This document shows positions 1-11,016 of a stretch of 64,000 bases of DNA, piece by piece. Source of the stretch: Typha latifolia (Eukaryota > Streptophyta > Magnoliopsida > Poales > Typhaceae); assembly GCA_019914945.1 (NCBI GenBank), contig CM034106.1:3038001-3102000 (forward strand), written 5' to 3'. The notes beneath the pieces were generated by a model. The model was not told the origin of the DNA. It ran no database searches and worked only from the letters and a program-made list of their open reading frames with translations. Both the position numbers and the translations under genes were made by a program. Position 1 is the stretch's first letter; every line of letters starts with the position of its first letter.

Positions 1-589
1 GTGTGCTAGGTTTCAGTCTGAACCTAAGGAGACACATTTGTTTGCTGTGAAACATATCATAAAATATATCGGTGGCACAATTGACTTAGCTATCTGGTTT
101 ACGTATGACTCGGGAGCTATCATATCTGGATACACGGATTCTGATTGGGCAGGTTCATGTGATGATAGAAAAAGTACCTCAGGTGGATGTTTTTATATTG
201 GAAACAATCTGGTTGCTTGGCAGAGTAAGAAACAAAACTCGATATCTTTATCTACTATGGAGGCCGAGTATATTGCAGCGGGAAGTTGTTGTTCTCAGTT
301 TCTATGGATGAAACAGATAGTCAAAGATTACGGCATTGAATAAGATACTATGGTGCTTTATTGTGAAAACATGAGTGCTATTAATATTTTAAAAAATCTT
401 GTTCAACACTCACGTACAAAGCATATTGATATCCGACATCATTTTATACGCGAGTTAGTTGAAGACAAAACAATAGCACTAGAACATGTTGAGACGGAGA
501 AACAGTTGGGTGATCTATTTACAAAACCTTTGGATTTACAGAGATTTGAGTATCTTCGTACTTCTTTAGGGATTTGTGCTTTGGATTGA
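1..589 (+). pseudogene. Ty1/copia polyprotein 3' end (RT C-terminus and RNase H), SIRE-like, enters from the left edge
   Basis: The reading frame is already open at base 2 and runs to TGA at 587-589, broken only by an in-frame TAA at 341-343. Visible copia RNase H hallmarks are GYTDSDWAG, DRKSTSGG, STMEAEYIAA and the closing block SRTKHIDIRHHFIRE followed by LFTKPL. The GSCCSQFLWMKQ stretch resembles the SIRE/Maximus lineage, which is a family-level inference. RNase H would degrade the RNA template during reverse transcription. The TAA sits where relatives usually carry a glutamine-like position, so a CAA-to-TAA change is plausible. Everything upstream (gag, protease, integrase, most of RT) lies outside the window. 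Confidence 0.9.
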
Positions 590-975
590 TTTTTTTTTGG
601 TTTGGTTTGCGTGTTTTTTTTATTATTTCTTTTCGTTTCCTTTTAGGTTTTCTTTACTCCGAACTTTTCTTTGGTTTTAGTTTCAGATTTGTCAATTTGT
701 CACAAAAAAAAAATTGATACACTCCTAGATTCAATAATATACTCTTGACATATAAATATGATTTTTCTCTTGATTATGAGTTATGATAGTCAATTCTGTC
801 ATCTTGCAGTATATTATATCATTTCTGATTTGTTCACTCTCTTGACTTCTATGATAATTAAACTAAATTTAATGCACTCATAACGTGTGTATATTATTGA
901 GTGAGCATGACATCATGAATTTTTTTTTAAATAGCTCACTATTGACGTTGATTTGCACAGTTTTTTAAATAGCTC
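590..975 (+). other. Copia 3' noncoding tail, possibly with the start of its 3' LTR
   Basis: This AT-rich stretch with long T runs follows the copia stop codon and carries no open frame. A polypurine tract and a clear TG start of a 3' LTR could not be fixed. It ends abruptly where similarity to family A LTRs begins near 976. Confidence 0.4.
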
Positions 976-1341
976 CCTCGACTATTGAGTCACCCCTCTT
1001 ATTTGGGATCTCAATCACTTCATTCCCTTCGTCTATATCCCTTAGGCGCATCCACCATCCACTTTCATCTCTATACCCATCCATAACCCTAACATGCACT
1101 CCACCCGTCACCACCACCATCACCCACGTTATTTCGTGTTTACGTCCTAGTTGCAGTTCGAACCTGCGAAGGACGTAAATACAAATTTTATAGATCAGGA
1201 AGTTACTAATCTAATCCACTTGGTTTCGTAATTTTTTAACTACACGAATATTTTTCCATGGTTGCGCGGATTAAATTCTGCTATAAATTCAGATTTTAAG
1301 GAATTATTCCGTAGCCGACCTATTAGTACAAGAATCTATCA
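976..1341 (+). repeat. Family A LTR, 3' portion only
   Basis: The segment matches the downstream half of the other A/D LTRs (for example 19330-19711): the gggatctc block, a run of CAC/ACC triplets, a cgtaaatacaa block, the gaatattttt and ggttgcgcgg blocks, then gaattattccgtag, ending TATCA at 1341. The upstream half, including the TATA region, is missing and is replaced by the copia tail. Confidence 0.8.
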
Positions 1342-1344
1342 ATT

Positions 1345-1376
1345 TGGTATCAGAGCCTATCATCTGGTATCAAAGC
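1345..1376 (+). promoter_or_regulatory. Tandemly duplicated primer binding site (initiator tRNA-Met type)
   Basis: TGGTATCAGAGC at 1345-1356 is complementary to the 3' end of plant initiator tRNA-Met. A second, one-mismatch copy follows at 1365-1376, 20 bp further on. The site would prime minus-strand DNA synthesis. The same duplication recurs beside other LTRs in the window. Confidence 0.75.
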
Positions 1377-1379
1377 CTA

Positions 1380-1517
1380 TCACATTCATCTATAGACTTT
1401 AAAAAGACTCGCATTCTAGCTTTACAATATGGATAATTAGATTCATCAAACAAAGGAGGTCTAATAGTTGAATGCCCTTCCTTAGGAAGAATCCATATTC
1501 CAAAAGTAAGATAATCC
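1380..1517 (-). pseudogene. Ty1/copia gag N-terminal stub
   Basis: The minus strand encodes a short block containing GHSTIRPPLFD and then NYPYCKARMRVFLKSID, the conserved opening of many copia Gag proteins (usually NYPYWKARM; the tryptophan is cysteine here). It lies just downstream of a minus-strand primer binding site at 1519-1530 (complement of gctctgatacca), so it is the first exon-like piece of an element whose LTR lies at 1533 and above. The rest of gag and all of pol are missing. Confidence 0.7.
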
Positions 1518-2374
1518 TGCTCTGATACCAATTGAAAGAAAATTCTATGGCAAACCCTAATCTCAACTTTATGACTTTTAACGAGTAAACTTGATGAAAA
1601 ATAATGAAATTTAACCAGTAAGCATTGCAAACACGCAAGATTTACGTGGAAAACCCCAAACTAAGGTAAAAACTACGAATCCTTTTTGCTAAGATCAAAC
1701 CATCCACTAACCAAAACTAAGTATAAGAACTGCTTATATATTACCGGTTGAATCCACAACTATATTTGAAGATCTCTTGTTCACTAGACCCCGCGATGTG
1801 TTGCTTCTAGCAGTTAGTTGATTGCACTGATCTCTTTGACCCTTGAGATCGAACGAATTTTGCCTTAGTAACCCTTGAGACAAGTTGTAGAATGTTGCAA
1901 AGATCGAGAACAATCTTTGAACATTCAAAATCTTTAGCTTTTTGATCAATGAAGAATTTACACCCAAATCTTTGCTAAAGCTTCAATTCGCGTTCTTCAA
2001 TCAATACCAATCTTCTAAGCTTTAAAGACATATAGGTTTCCAAAGATAGATAAGAAACCTAGTCTAAATTGGTCTAAAATAGCTTAACTTCATTAGAGCG
2101 TTCGAACGCTCTTAACAAAATAGACCAATCAGCAAAGGCAATGCCCGCAAGGGCTGTTTGAATGCCTATTATGTACTTCTGTCTCGGAAAAATGCATTTG
2201 AACGTCTCTGGGTCATTTGAGCGCTTTTTAAAGCTCACTTCTCTCGGGCTTTTGCCTCGAATGCCTCCAAAGCGCTCAAACGCCTCCAAAAGCCTGAGAG
2301 AAGTTTGAACACTAATTAATTTATGATGCTCTTGGGCTTTTGCGTTCGAAAGCCTCCAAAAGTTGTTTGAATGC

Positions 2375-3425
2375 TGTTAGGTTTTTATTTGTTGGCAATT
2401 ATGTACAAAATATTCTAAGTATATCTTTTTATGTATATGAGCTTTACACAAGTCTAGAATATCTCTAGTTTGAAGAATTGCAAGATTATTGGAGAAAAGC
2501 CATTGAGTTCACACCGCGTTCACAAACGGCTTCGAACGCGGAATCTGCGTTCACACAGACAGAGAGCCGCGTTCACAAACGCGTTCAAACGCGGGTATTG
2601 CGTTCACACAGACAGAGAGTCGCGTTCACAAACGCGTTTGAACGCGGAATCCGCGTTCACACAGACAGAGAGTCGCGTTCACAAATGCGTTCGAACGCGG
2701 GTACTACGTTCACACAGATAGAGAGCCGCGTTCACAAACGCGTTCGAACGCGGGTACTGCGTTCACACAGACCGAGAGCTGCGTTCACAAACGCGTTCAA
2801 ACGCAACCTGAAGAATTCAAGTTGTCGCGTTCGAACGCACTCGGGCCCGTTCGAACACACCTGGGATCAAGTCATAACGCACTAATGAAGTTTGATAAAA
2901 TTGGACTTTCGTGAGTACGGATAAGACTTGGATTTGGCTCTATCTTGGAGATCATATATAAGGATTTTGATGCCCTATCTCTAGGGTGGTTGAAGAAACA
3001 TTATTGAAGGAGACTTCTTGAGGCTACATCGGTTCTTCAACTAACAAGATTCCACTCATCAACAAAAGTTAATCTTTCATCTTAAGGGCTATCTAGACGA
3101 AAGATCAATCTCGAGGGTTACTAAGGTTGGACTTCAATCACGAGAAGCAGTGAATCGTGGGTTCTAGCGAGCAAGACTGAAAAGAACAAAGTCGTTTGGA
3201 TCGACGGGTTGTTTTGTGAGTTAGTCTTGTAACTGCTACTATTCTAGTGATTAGTTTTGATCCGAGTATGGATCCGTGGTTTTTTCCCGTTTGGGTTTTT
3301 CCACGTTAAAATCTTAGCGTTCATCTCTGCTTTCGTTCCTAATATTTCTACGGACTTTTACTTAAGTGAACGAGTGATATCATTGCCTAGTATTTAGATA
3401 CATACTTGTCTCTAGGGATTTTTCA
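2375..3425 (+). repeat. Solo LTR, family E (copy E1), with TSD aatgc
   Basis: The 1,051-bp segment starts TGTTAGG and ends ATTTTTCA and is flanked by identical aatgc at 2370-2374 and 3426-3430. That is the signature of an LTR element reduced to one LTR by recombination. It matches the inverted copy at 20871-21898 end to end. It holds a 53-bp tandem array, a TATA-like atatataagg near 2954, and a 3' part rich in gggtttttcc and cacgttaaaatc blocks typical of copia LTRs. Confidence 0.92.
2498..2813 (+). repeat. 53-bp tandem array in LTR E1
   Basis: The phrase tcacacagac recurs at 2551, 2604, 2657, 2710 and 2763, an exact 53-bp period, with a partial unit upstream. Each unit contains GCGTTCACAAACGCG and a palindromic cGTTCGAACGCG core (with a few substitutions). 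The array ends about 140 bp before the TATA-like box, so it occupies the likely enhancer region of the LTR. Confidence 0.95.
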
Positions 3426-3923
3426 AATGCTAATTATTTTATGCTGCTCTGGCTTTTGCATTCGAACGCCTCCAAAGGCCGTCTGAATGTTAGTTAAGTG
3501 TTGTTTCTCTTAGGATTTCACATTCGAGCGCCAAAGTTTTACTTCAGTCCTCGGTAGGAGCATTTGAACACCTCCAAAAGCCATTGGAACACTAGAACTC
3601 TAGAACAATGTATTGGACTCAGGCAGGAGCATTTGAATGCCTCCAAATGCTTTTCAAACGTCGGAACATTGGAACAATGTATTAGTGACTTAAAATTTTT
3701 CTACTATATTATGCTCTTTACAAAAATCTATCAATACAAATAAAATAAGGTTTTGTTCACATAATTTAAAAGAAAATAAAGTTACAACTACCAATTTTGA
3801 AACTCCACATGAAAGAGAATGAAACTTTTGATGAGTTTCATTAATGTTACCAACTCTGGTTTTAAACTATGAGAGAGAATCCTAGAACATAGTAGCGTAA
3901 AATTCTTAGGTCTTTACTTGAAA

Positions 3924-4694
3924 TGTAACTTCCCAAACAAAAAATTACACACACGTGCCTCTTTTCCTCTCTTCCCTATCTTTTTTCTTTCTTCTTTTCT
4001 TTCTTTCCCTCTTTTTGTTTCTTTTTCTTCTTTCTTCTTTCTTCTCCCCACCAATAGCCTTTTCCCCCTTCCTTCTTCCTGCCGTGCCAGAGTGCCCGCC
4101 AGAATTGCCAACCCCCTGGATCAAAGCGCTAGAGTTCCCTCATCCTCTATTTAAGTTAGATTTGCAATTAGTTAGTTAGGATTTTTTTTCTCTGATTTTC
4201 TCCTCCTCTTTGTCTTGCCATTACCTGGCCTACCGATAGCCTTGTGCCTTACTACGTCGATCCGATGAGCTTCACCTCTTCGCGAGGATGCCCTTGGTGG
4301 TTTTCTTCAACGCCCTAGTGGCTAGGGGTGTTGAGCGGCCCCTTCCCTTGGTCAGCGATCGAGGTGAGGTGGATTCTTGCCGCCAACCGCCTCTTGTAGC
4401 TGGGCTTCCCCTTGGCTAGCTTATACTTGCCAAGGGAAGCATGTTGGTGGGGTCGGTTGGGTTACCGGTGATCGAGTTTGTTGGCAACTCTTCCCCTCCC
4501 CTCCTCTCATTGATTGGGTTCTTGCCCGTCCGTGTGTGGTCCTCATCATCCCCCCAAGTTGTCTAGGAACTATAGGTGCCTTCCTCAGCCAGTTGGGCTT
4601 GGGCGGTCTATTGCCCTCGACTGTCGACAGCGGTGGTTATTGGCAGCCACTCTTCTTTCCTATTTTTGGTAGAAGTGAGAAAGGAGAGGGGTGT
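3924..4694 (+). repeat. Family F LTR, 5' fragment
   Basis: The segment starts TGTAACTTCCC and runs through an A-rich block and a long pyrimidine tract (3955-4085) into GC-rich sequence, the same order as the start of the complete F LTR at 22612. It is cut off at 4695 by the C-family LTR. Short open frames here are products of the pyrimidine tract and are not genes. Confidence 0.5.
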
Positions 4695-5242
4695 TGTTAC
4701 GATCCGACCACATGGGTTAAGTCGAGTGAAGTCGAGTCGAATCAAGTTAGTTCTTTAGCTTTATCTTATTATTTTGAATTTTAAATAAATCGAACAATCT
4801 GCATGTGGATCCAATTTGTTAGGGATTTTACTCCTATAAATAGGGGTGGACATGTGTTGATAATAATCAATTGAATTGAATGGATGAAATGAATCTGAGT
4901 TTAGCCAAGTTATTATTTTCATCCTTTTCTTTTATCGTAGCCGTTATATAGCTTTATCTTTCTGGGAGTAGATTATAGCCGTAGAAACATACCAACCTTC
5001 CAAACCCCACCTCCTACCTCCAACAGCCACCCTACAATACGGCCATCCACCACCACTCTTTGCCATCCGCCACCCTCCAACGACCACCACAATATCGGAA
5101 CTATTTTATTTTTGTCTTTTCATCCTGATCTCTGATTTAGGTGAGACTAGAGCCATTAGAACCCTATCATCTCATGAGGCTACCTCTCCTAAATTTTTAT
5201 AATTTTATTATGTCCGAATTAGTCCAGATCTGATTTGTAACA
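4695..5242 (+). repeat. 5' LTR of C-family element C1
   Basis: The 548-bp LTR begins TGTTACGATCC and ends TTTGTAACA. A TATA box (TATAAATA) lies at 4835-4842. It matches the minus-strand copy at 43270-43840 and, for its first 137 bp, the truncated 3' LTR at 13584-13720. A degenerate primer binding site follows immediately. Confidence 0.88.
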
Positions 5243-5256
5243 TTAGTATCAGAGCC
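5243..5256 (+). promoter_or_regulatory. Primer binding site of element C1 (degenerate tRNA-Met type)
   Basis: TTAGTATCAGAGCC abuts the LTR end. It differs from the usual TTGGTATCAGAGCC by one base. The minus-strand C copy has TTAGTATCAAAGCC at the same place, so the A is shared by the family. Confidence 0.8.
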
Positions 5257-5270
5257 GACATTCCAGAGAA

Positions 5271-6693
5271 GATGGTTAACATGCAATCCAAGACCAGCGA
5301 GGAGGGATCGACCATAGAGGACTAGGAGCTCATCTCCGTTCCTATGGGAGTTGATCTGGCACGTTCACCACCACCACCAATTGTTGACAATGAGCCGCCA
5401 ATGTGGGCGAATGAAATTTTTAAAGAATTTTCTAATGAGATCACTAGATCCATAACGGAGGCTATTCAAGCCTTGATGATAGCCCTCTTAACTCGGCACG
5501 GCCACCGCGTGCCTCCAGCACCGCCAGCCATGGTGGAACTAGGCTAACTACAGCCCCTAATACCAAATTGTGAGGGAGGGGATGAGTCGGCCCAAACCAT
5601 GGCCTCAACCCCTCCTCTAGTAGTGGTGTAGACTCCTCTGGCCATGCAGACCCTCCCATATGCTACTGCCACACCGGAACTGCTCGCAGTAGTGGCTGCG
5701 GAGTCATCTTCCCCACCCGTGGTGGGAGCTAGGGCCAAAAACCCTAGCTTCCCATCGGCAGCCATCCAAACGCTCGCGGCTCTCGCCGCCATACGCGGTC
5801 CCTTCCACGGGACCACCGCACTCAAGCCTAGGCCACCGTTCACACCGGCATTGGTTGGAAGACTGCCAACCAGGTAGTTTATGCTACAACAAACTCGTCG
5901 TTGGAGGCCGCAGGTCTGACTTTCCCATGACCACCAACGGCCACAGTTGGCTTCCTTGGGCTGACTATCAGCCAGTGGTGGCCGCCGCAGCTGCCGAGGA
6001 CCGTTAGATGGCCAAACTTGATAGCCACCACCATGGGAAGCTATCCCTACGTCAGGGTGGCTCTATCATGGCTTCTCGCCTCCATTGCTCCCATGTAGTA
6101 GGGCCATGGGCTCCTTTCGCAGCTGTCGGGGGCCGTGGACCCACCCGGCGACATGCCATGGCTGCCGTTGTACACCCTCGAGCTTGAGCTCGATAATTTG
6201 ATTACCCCGTCACTCGCCGCCGTTCCACCGTCGCAAGGACAAGCCAAGGGCTGACTACAGGCGACCCACGATCGATCCCAGCCGCCACCAGCCCCCATGC
6301 TCCTTGTGGGGTGTGGTGGCACCCCTAGGCCAAATTCTAATTTCACCCCTTGGGTTAGGGTTAGGTTATTAGAATGAAGGAGATGAAGCGCACACTTTTT
6401 GAGGTAGAACAAATTTTCATTAATTGGTTCGACCACCTCGTGCAAACTAGTTTGGAACCCTTGAACAAGACCCCGAGCATTAGTATGAGCCCAAGGAAGA
6501 ATGGTGAAATGAACCGATGGACCCGCCTCTTTAGATTGAGCTGAATCTACGTGCAGCCTGGGGGTGACATCAACCGAACCCGTGGGCCTATGACCCATGA
6601 GACCAGCCTCGACCCTAAGGTCACTTCGTCCATGATAACAGACCATATTTTGGGATCCAAGCTCGAACAGTCAAGCTTGATTTCCTAAAATTC
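5271..6693 (+). pseudogene. C1 gag, N-terminal part, Ty3/gypsy
   Basis: An ATG at 5271 begins a frame that soon meets a TAG (in the tagging gag-like stretch near 5323) and then reads MWANEIFKEF and ITEAIQALM, followed by a long proline- and alanine-rich linker with many stops. The last codons before 6693 read RTVKLDFLKF, the start of the conserved retrotransposon gag domain. That domain resumes in register at 12801 after the B element inserted here. Gag would form the virus-like particle. The antisense open frame over 6047-6646 is a shadow of this region. Confidence 0.7.
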
Positions 6694-7650
6694 TGATACG
6701 ATCATGCCTCTGGCTATGGAGCTCTGATACCAGCTTGATACGATCTCGCCTTTTTGGTGAAGGGTCTATCTCTTCCAATTCTTGATCTGGACTAGATCTG
6801 GCACGGAACTTTGAAATAAGATCCCGAAATATTCCTCTGTCAGATCGACGTTTTAATATTTTGTAGCCCCAGAAAAGAGCTTTCCAACAAATCTAGTTTC
6901 AGGCGAATCGGAGTTGTGGATCTCGAGCTATCGTCCGTTTAGTGGGCGAACATCAGGATGCTCTGTTTTGGATTCGTGGATGGAGGCACGAGATCCTAGG
7001 TAATGATGGTTGGTGGAGGACCGGCATTAATGGGGTGGCATCGGTGAAAAAGTGGTGGTGGATGGGTTATGGTTGATGGAAAGGTTAGGGCAAGTGCTGG
7101 ATAGATTTGAAGAAGGGGGAGGAGAGGGCCGCTCCTAAGCGACTAGGGTGATTGGCCAGTCGAGGGAGATTAGAAGCGGCGTCGCCGGGGATTGAGAGAA
7201 CGGGAGCGAAGAAGACGAAGGAGGCAAGTCAAAACTCAATCTCAATAATCAATAATCAATTTGGTTGCCTACCACATCCTTTTATAGGCTAACCAACAAC
7301 TCGAATTAACCCTAAAAACAATTTTCGTCAACCGCGTTCGAACTCGCCCGACCGCGTTCGAATGCACCGAGTTCGCTCTTCTGGATTTGCGAACGCGATG
7401 CAAGCATTTGAACGCGCAATCGAACGCGCCTATCGGTATTTGCGAACGCGATGCAGGCGTTCACAGTACATTCTCTTCACCACGTTCACAACCCCGTTCA
7501 CAAACCGCGTTCGAACTCACTCCACCCGCGTTCGAACGCGACTTACAGAAAACTTATTTTAATGGAAATTAAACACTAAAACATGAAATAAAAACACTCC
7601 TAAAGTGAATCCATGCTTGAGACGACATCGGTGAAGTCCGAATCGTATCA
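6694..7650 (-). repeat. 3' LTR of element B-I
   Basis: The 957-bp LTR reads on the minus strand from TGATACGATTCGG at 7650 to CGTATCA at 6694. An inner CGTATCA boundary at 6736 is followed by AGCTGGTATCAGAGC and a further 27 bp ending again in CGTATCA. Motifs of the GCGTTCGAACGC type cluster at 7330-7545, and the complement of a TATA box (tataggc side, cttttatagg) lies near 7290. Confidence 0.93.
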
Positions 7651-7677
7651 TTCCACCACGCTTCCGCAACCTTGTCC

Positions 7678-9144
7678 TCAAGGTTTGAAGTTTGTGAAGC
7701 GATCTTTGAACTCTGGCTTAAGTTCCTCCATGGTATGATCTTCTGCATTGGTTTCCCACATATCTGAAGATATAGGAAATGCTGGTGCTAAAAGAGCGGC
7801 AAGCTCACTTGTGTCCGGTTGGCGCGAAAGAGCATCGGTGGCTCGATTTTCAATCCCCTTTTTGTAGACTAATTTGTAGTCATACCCAAGGAGTTTCGTG
7901 ACCCACCGTTGTTGGGCTGGGGTGTGCACACGTTGCTCCATGAAGTAGGGTAAGCTACGATGGTCCGTGCGGATAGTAAATCGTTGGCCAATCAAGTAGG
8001 GTCGCCATTTGGTGACGGCGTGTAGAATCGCTAGCATTTCCTGCTCGTAGGTAGATAGCTGTCGCGACTGACTTGACAATGCTTTGCTCATATATGCCAC
8101 GGGTCTACCCTCTTGCATCAAAACTGCTCCAATGCCCTCACCCGAAGCGTCGCACTCCACCACAAAGGGCTTGCCGAAATCTGGTAGTGCTAGAACCGGA
8201 GCTGTAGACATAGCTGTCTTCAAGGCTTCGAAGGCCTCCGTTACTTTGCCCATCCATTGAAACCCACCTTTTCTGAGTAAGGAGGTCAGCGGGGCAGCAA
8301 TTTTGCCATAGTTGGCAACAAATCGCCGGTAGTACCCTGTCAATCCAAGGAATCCCCTCAATTCCCTCTAATTAGTAGGAATCGGCCAATCCACCATATT
8401 CTTGATCTTGCTTGGGTCGGCTTCCACTCCTTTTACAAAGATTATATGCCCCAAGTACTCCACTCTTGACTCTCCCCAAAGACACTTGCTCATCTTAACT
8501 TTTAGCTGGTTTTGTCGCAAGATATTTAATACCTCCCGCACGTGCCGCAAGTGCTCACTCCAATTCTTGCTGTATACTAGAATATCATCAAAGAAGACGA
8601 GCACGTACCGACACAAGAGTGGGCGAAAGAGGTCATTCATCAGCCCTTGGAAGGTGGCCGGTGCATTGGTGAGCCCAAACGGCATGACTCGGAACTCATA
8701 GTGGCCATCGTGAGTTCGGAACGCCGTTTTGTGTACATCTTTAGGGTCGACTCGGATTTGATGGTATCCCGCTCTTAAGTCAAGTTTGCTGAAGTAGGCC
8801 GACCCTGTGAGCTCATCCAGCAACTCCTCGATCACTGGTATTGGATACCGGTCCTTGACAGTAATTGCATTCAAGGCTCGGTAGTCGACGCAAAACTGCC
8901 AACTCCGGTCTTTCTTCCGAACCAGCAGCACCGTCGATGAGTAGGCACTTCTACTCGGTTGAATAATCCCTTGCTCGAGCATTTCCTCCACCAATTTACT
9001 GATCTCTTCCTTCTGGACATGCGGGTACCGATAGGGTTGGACATTCGCAGGTTCAGCCCCAGGAATGATTTGGATGCGATGGTCATGACGACGGTTCGGC
9101 GGTAGTCCTCGGGGTTCCTTGAAGAGATCCTGAAACTCTTGCAA
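7678..9144 (-). pseudogene. B-I pol: reverse transcriptase and RNase H, fused to a chromodomain remnant
   Basis: The minus strand reads from 9144 to 7678 in one frame, with one TAG at 8368-8370 in the WPIPTN/RGFLGLTGYYRRF junction. RT motifs are [34 protein letters not shown] and the catalytic FFDDILVYS (intact). RNase H shows [31 protein letters not shown] and FTIRTDHRSL. After SRQPDTSELAALL the frame jumps to DRFTNF at the stop, the closing residues of the chromodomain in other B copies. The whole integrase is therefore deleted. RT copies element RNA to DNA; without integrase the copy could only move with help in trans. Confidence 0.92.
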
Positions 9145-10096
9145 TGACACGATTCGGACTTCACCGACGTCGTCTCGAGCATGGATTCACTTTAGGAGTG
9201 TTTTTGCTTCATGTTTTAGTGTTTAATTTCTATTAAAATAAGTTTTCTGTAAGTCGCGTTCGAACGCGGGTGGAGTGAGTTCGAACGCGGTTTGTGAACG
9301 GGGTTGTGAACGTCGAGAAGAGAATGTACTGTGCGTTCGAACGCGGTGCATTCGAACGCACTATGAACGTCTACATCGCGTTCGCTAATACTGACAGGCA
9401 CGTTCGATCACGCGTTCGAACACCTGCATCGCGTTCGCAAATCCAGAAGAGCTAATTCGGTGCGTTGGAACGCGGTCGGGCGGGTTCTAACGCGGTCGGC
9501 GAAAATTGTGTTTTAGGGTTAATGTGAGTTGTTGGTTAGCCTATAAAAGGATGTGTAGGGCAACCAAAATTATCATTGATTATTGAGATTGAGTTTTGCC
9601 TTGCCTCCTTCGTCTTCTTCACTCCCGTTCTCTCAATCCCCGGCGACGCCGCTTCTAACCTCTCTCGTCTGGCTAATCACCCTAGTCCCTTAGGGGTGGC
9701 CCTCTTCTTCCCCTTCGTCCAATCTATCCAGCACTTGCCCTAACCTTTCCATCATCCATAACCCTTCCACCACCACTTTTCCACCAGTGCCACCCCATTA
9801 ACGCCGGTCCTCCACCAACCACCATTACCTAGGATCTCGTGCCTCCATCCACGGATCTAAAATAGAGCATCCTGATGTTCGTCCACTAAACGGACGATAC
9901 TCCAGATCCCCAACTCAGATTCGCCTGAAACATGATTTGTTCGAAAGCTCTTTTCTAGGGCTACAACATATCAAAATTTCACATCGATCCAACGGCGGAA
10001 TATTTCGGGATCGTATTTCAAAGTTTCGTGCCAGATCTAGTCCAGATCAAGAATTGGAAGAGATCGACCCTTCACCAAAATGGCGAGATCGTATCA
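9145..10096 (+). repeat. Solo LTR of family B (copy B2) inserted in B-I pol, opposite orientation
   Basis: The 952-bp LTR runs from TGACACGATTCGG to GATCGTATCA. Flanks are tgcaa (9140-9144) and tgcag (10097-10101), a TSD with one changed base. The host element's reading frame stops at 10097 and resumes at 9144 in register once the LTR and one TSD copy are removed, which proves insertion after the pol was formed. A TATA box (TATAAAAGG) lies at 9542. Unlike the B-I LTRs, this copy lacks the 42-bp primer-site tail. Confidence 0.95.
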
Positions 10097-11016
10097 TGCA
10101 GCAGCTCTTCCATGTCAGAGGCTACTTCCCTTGGTGGTGGATGTTCTGGTTCAACAACAACCATTTGCAATAGTAGAGCTCGGTCCCCTGCACAAGGAAA
10201 ACCCACAAGTGGTTGCAATGTCGGCCCTTGCCGCGGTTGATTTCCATCCAACAGCACCCTTCTTCCATTCCTCCGAAATGTCAGTGTGAGGTTTGAGAAA
10301 TCAAATGTTACGGGCCCCAAGCTTTGAAGCCATTGAGTCCCCAAAACAATATCGGCACCTTGCAAGGCCAACGGATAAAGGTCCAATGTGAAAGTTTGGC
10401 CTTGCACCTTCAATTCCACACCTCCACAAATAAAATCTGCTCGCAATGTGGTGCCATCTCCGATCGTCACATCGAACCCTTCCATGGGTTCCGACTCGAG
10501 CCCAATCTTCCTAAGGAGCCTCTTGTTAATGAAGTTGTCGGTGGACCCGGTGTCAATCAAGATTCTCACTGTGGTTTTCTTGACTACCCCGTTTACTCGC
10601 AAGGTTTTTGGCGCAGCTGTCCCCGAATAGGCGTGGAGTGAGATTTCGGCTATCATGTCCTCCACGGGTTGCTCCTCAGTTTCTTCTCCTTGATGTCCAG
10701 GCGCATCTGCACCTTCAGCTACAAACTCGTCTTCCGCTTCCTCCAATCCATCGATTAGCATCACCGATCCCATCGGTTTAGCGCAGCAATGCCCGGGTAC
10801 AAACTTCTCATCACAACGGAAGCATAGGCCCTTGGCTCTTCTTTCTTCTACTTGGGCTGGTGTGAGTGCTCGTCCCGGACCTCTAGGTGCATACTTCACA
10901 TCTTGGGATGGCTTCAAGGGTGCTCGAGGAGGTACCACTGTAGCAGCAACCCTTGGTACTCCGATAGTATTTCCCGCTATGTTTGGTTGAGCTTGATTGC
11001 GGCTTCCTTGGCTCAT
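10097..11016 (-). pseudogene. B-I gag zinc knuckle and aspartic protease
   Basis: The frame on the minus strand opens at 11016. A zinc knuckle of the C-x2-C-x7-H-x-C form is seen in GLCFRCDEKFVPGHCC. The retroviral aspartic protease follows with an intact active site ILIDTGSTDNF and flap-like ADIVLGTQWLQSLGPV. The linker toward RT ends in SDMEELLH, where solo LTR B2 interrupts it. The protease would cleave the Gag-Pol precursor. No stop is seen inside this stretch, but the element as a whole is defective. Confidence 0.9.

Larger units (their letters stand above)
1533..3889 (-). repeat. Copia LTR (minus strand), interrupted by solo LTR E1
   Basis: Reading the minus strand, sequence from about 3889 (TGTTCTAGG) down to 1533 (ending CTTTCA) is followed directly by a tRNA-Met primer binding site and then copia gag, so it should be that element's 5' LTR. 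Removing the E insertion at 2375-3425 and its duplicated target leaves about 1.3 kb. The part at 2090-2374 plus 3431-3670 carries several imperfect cgttcgaacgcc-type motifs. The end at 1533 is well supported by the primer site; the start at 3889 is only a guess from the TG...CA rule. Confidence 0.45.

Noticed and set aside
2498..2813. CRISPR-like regular repeat with 53-bp period
   Set aside because: Units are contiguous without unique spacers, lie inside an LTR with a clear TSD, and recur in the inverted E2 copy; the window is plant DNA.
2478..2885. 135-codon open frame with repeated RSQTRSNA-like units
   Set aside because: A translation of the 53-bp tandem repeats within LTR E1; the period of 53 is not a multiple of three, and the minus-strand equivalent in E2 is an equally artificial frame.
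3918..4179. Several short open frames rich in Phe, Leu and Ser, or in Lys, Glu and Arg on the other strand
   Set aside because: They are translations of the pyrimidine tract in an F LTR.
6349..6370. Telomere-like ggttagggttagg
   Set aside because: Only about two imperfect plant-like units in an internal gag linker, not an array.
6047..6646. 199-codon minus-strand open frame
   Set aside because: It is antisense to the C1 gag linker and shows no protein family features; GC-rich composition explains its length.
10324..10641. Plus-strand open frame of 105 codons
   Set aside because: It is the reverse complement of the B-I protease and shares its codon structure; a shadow.
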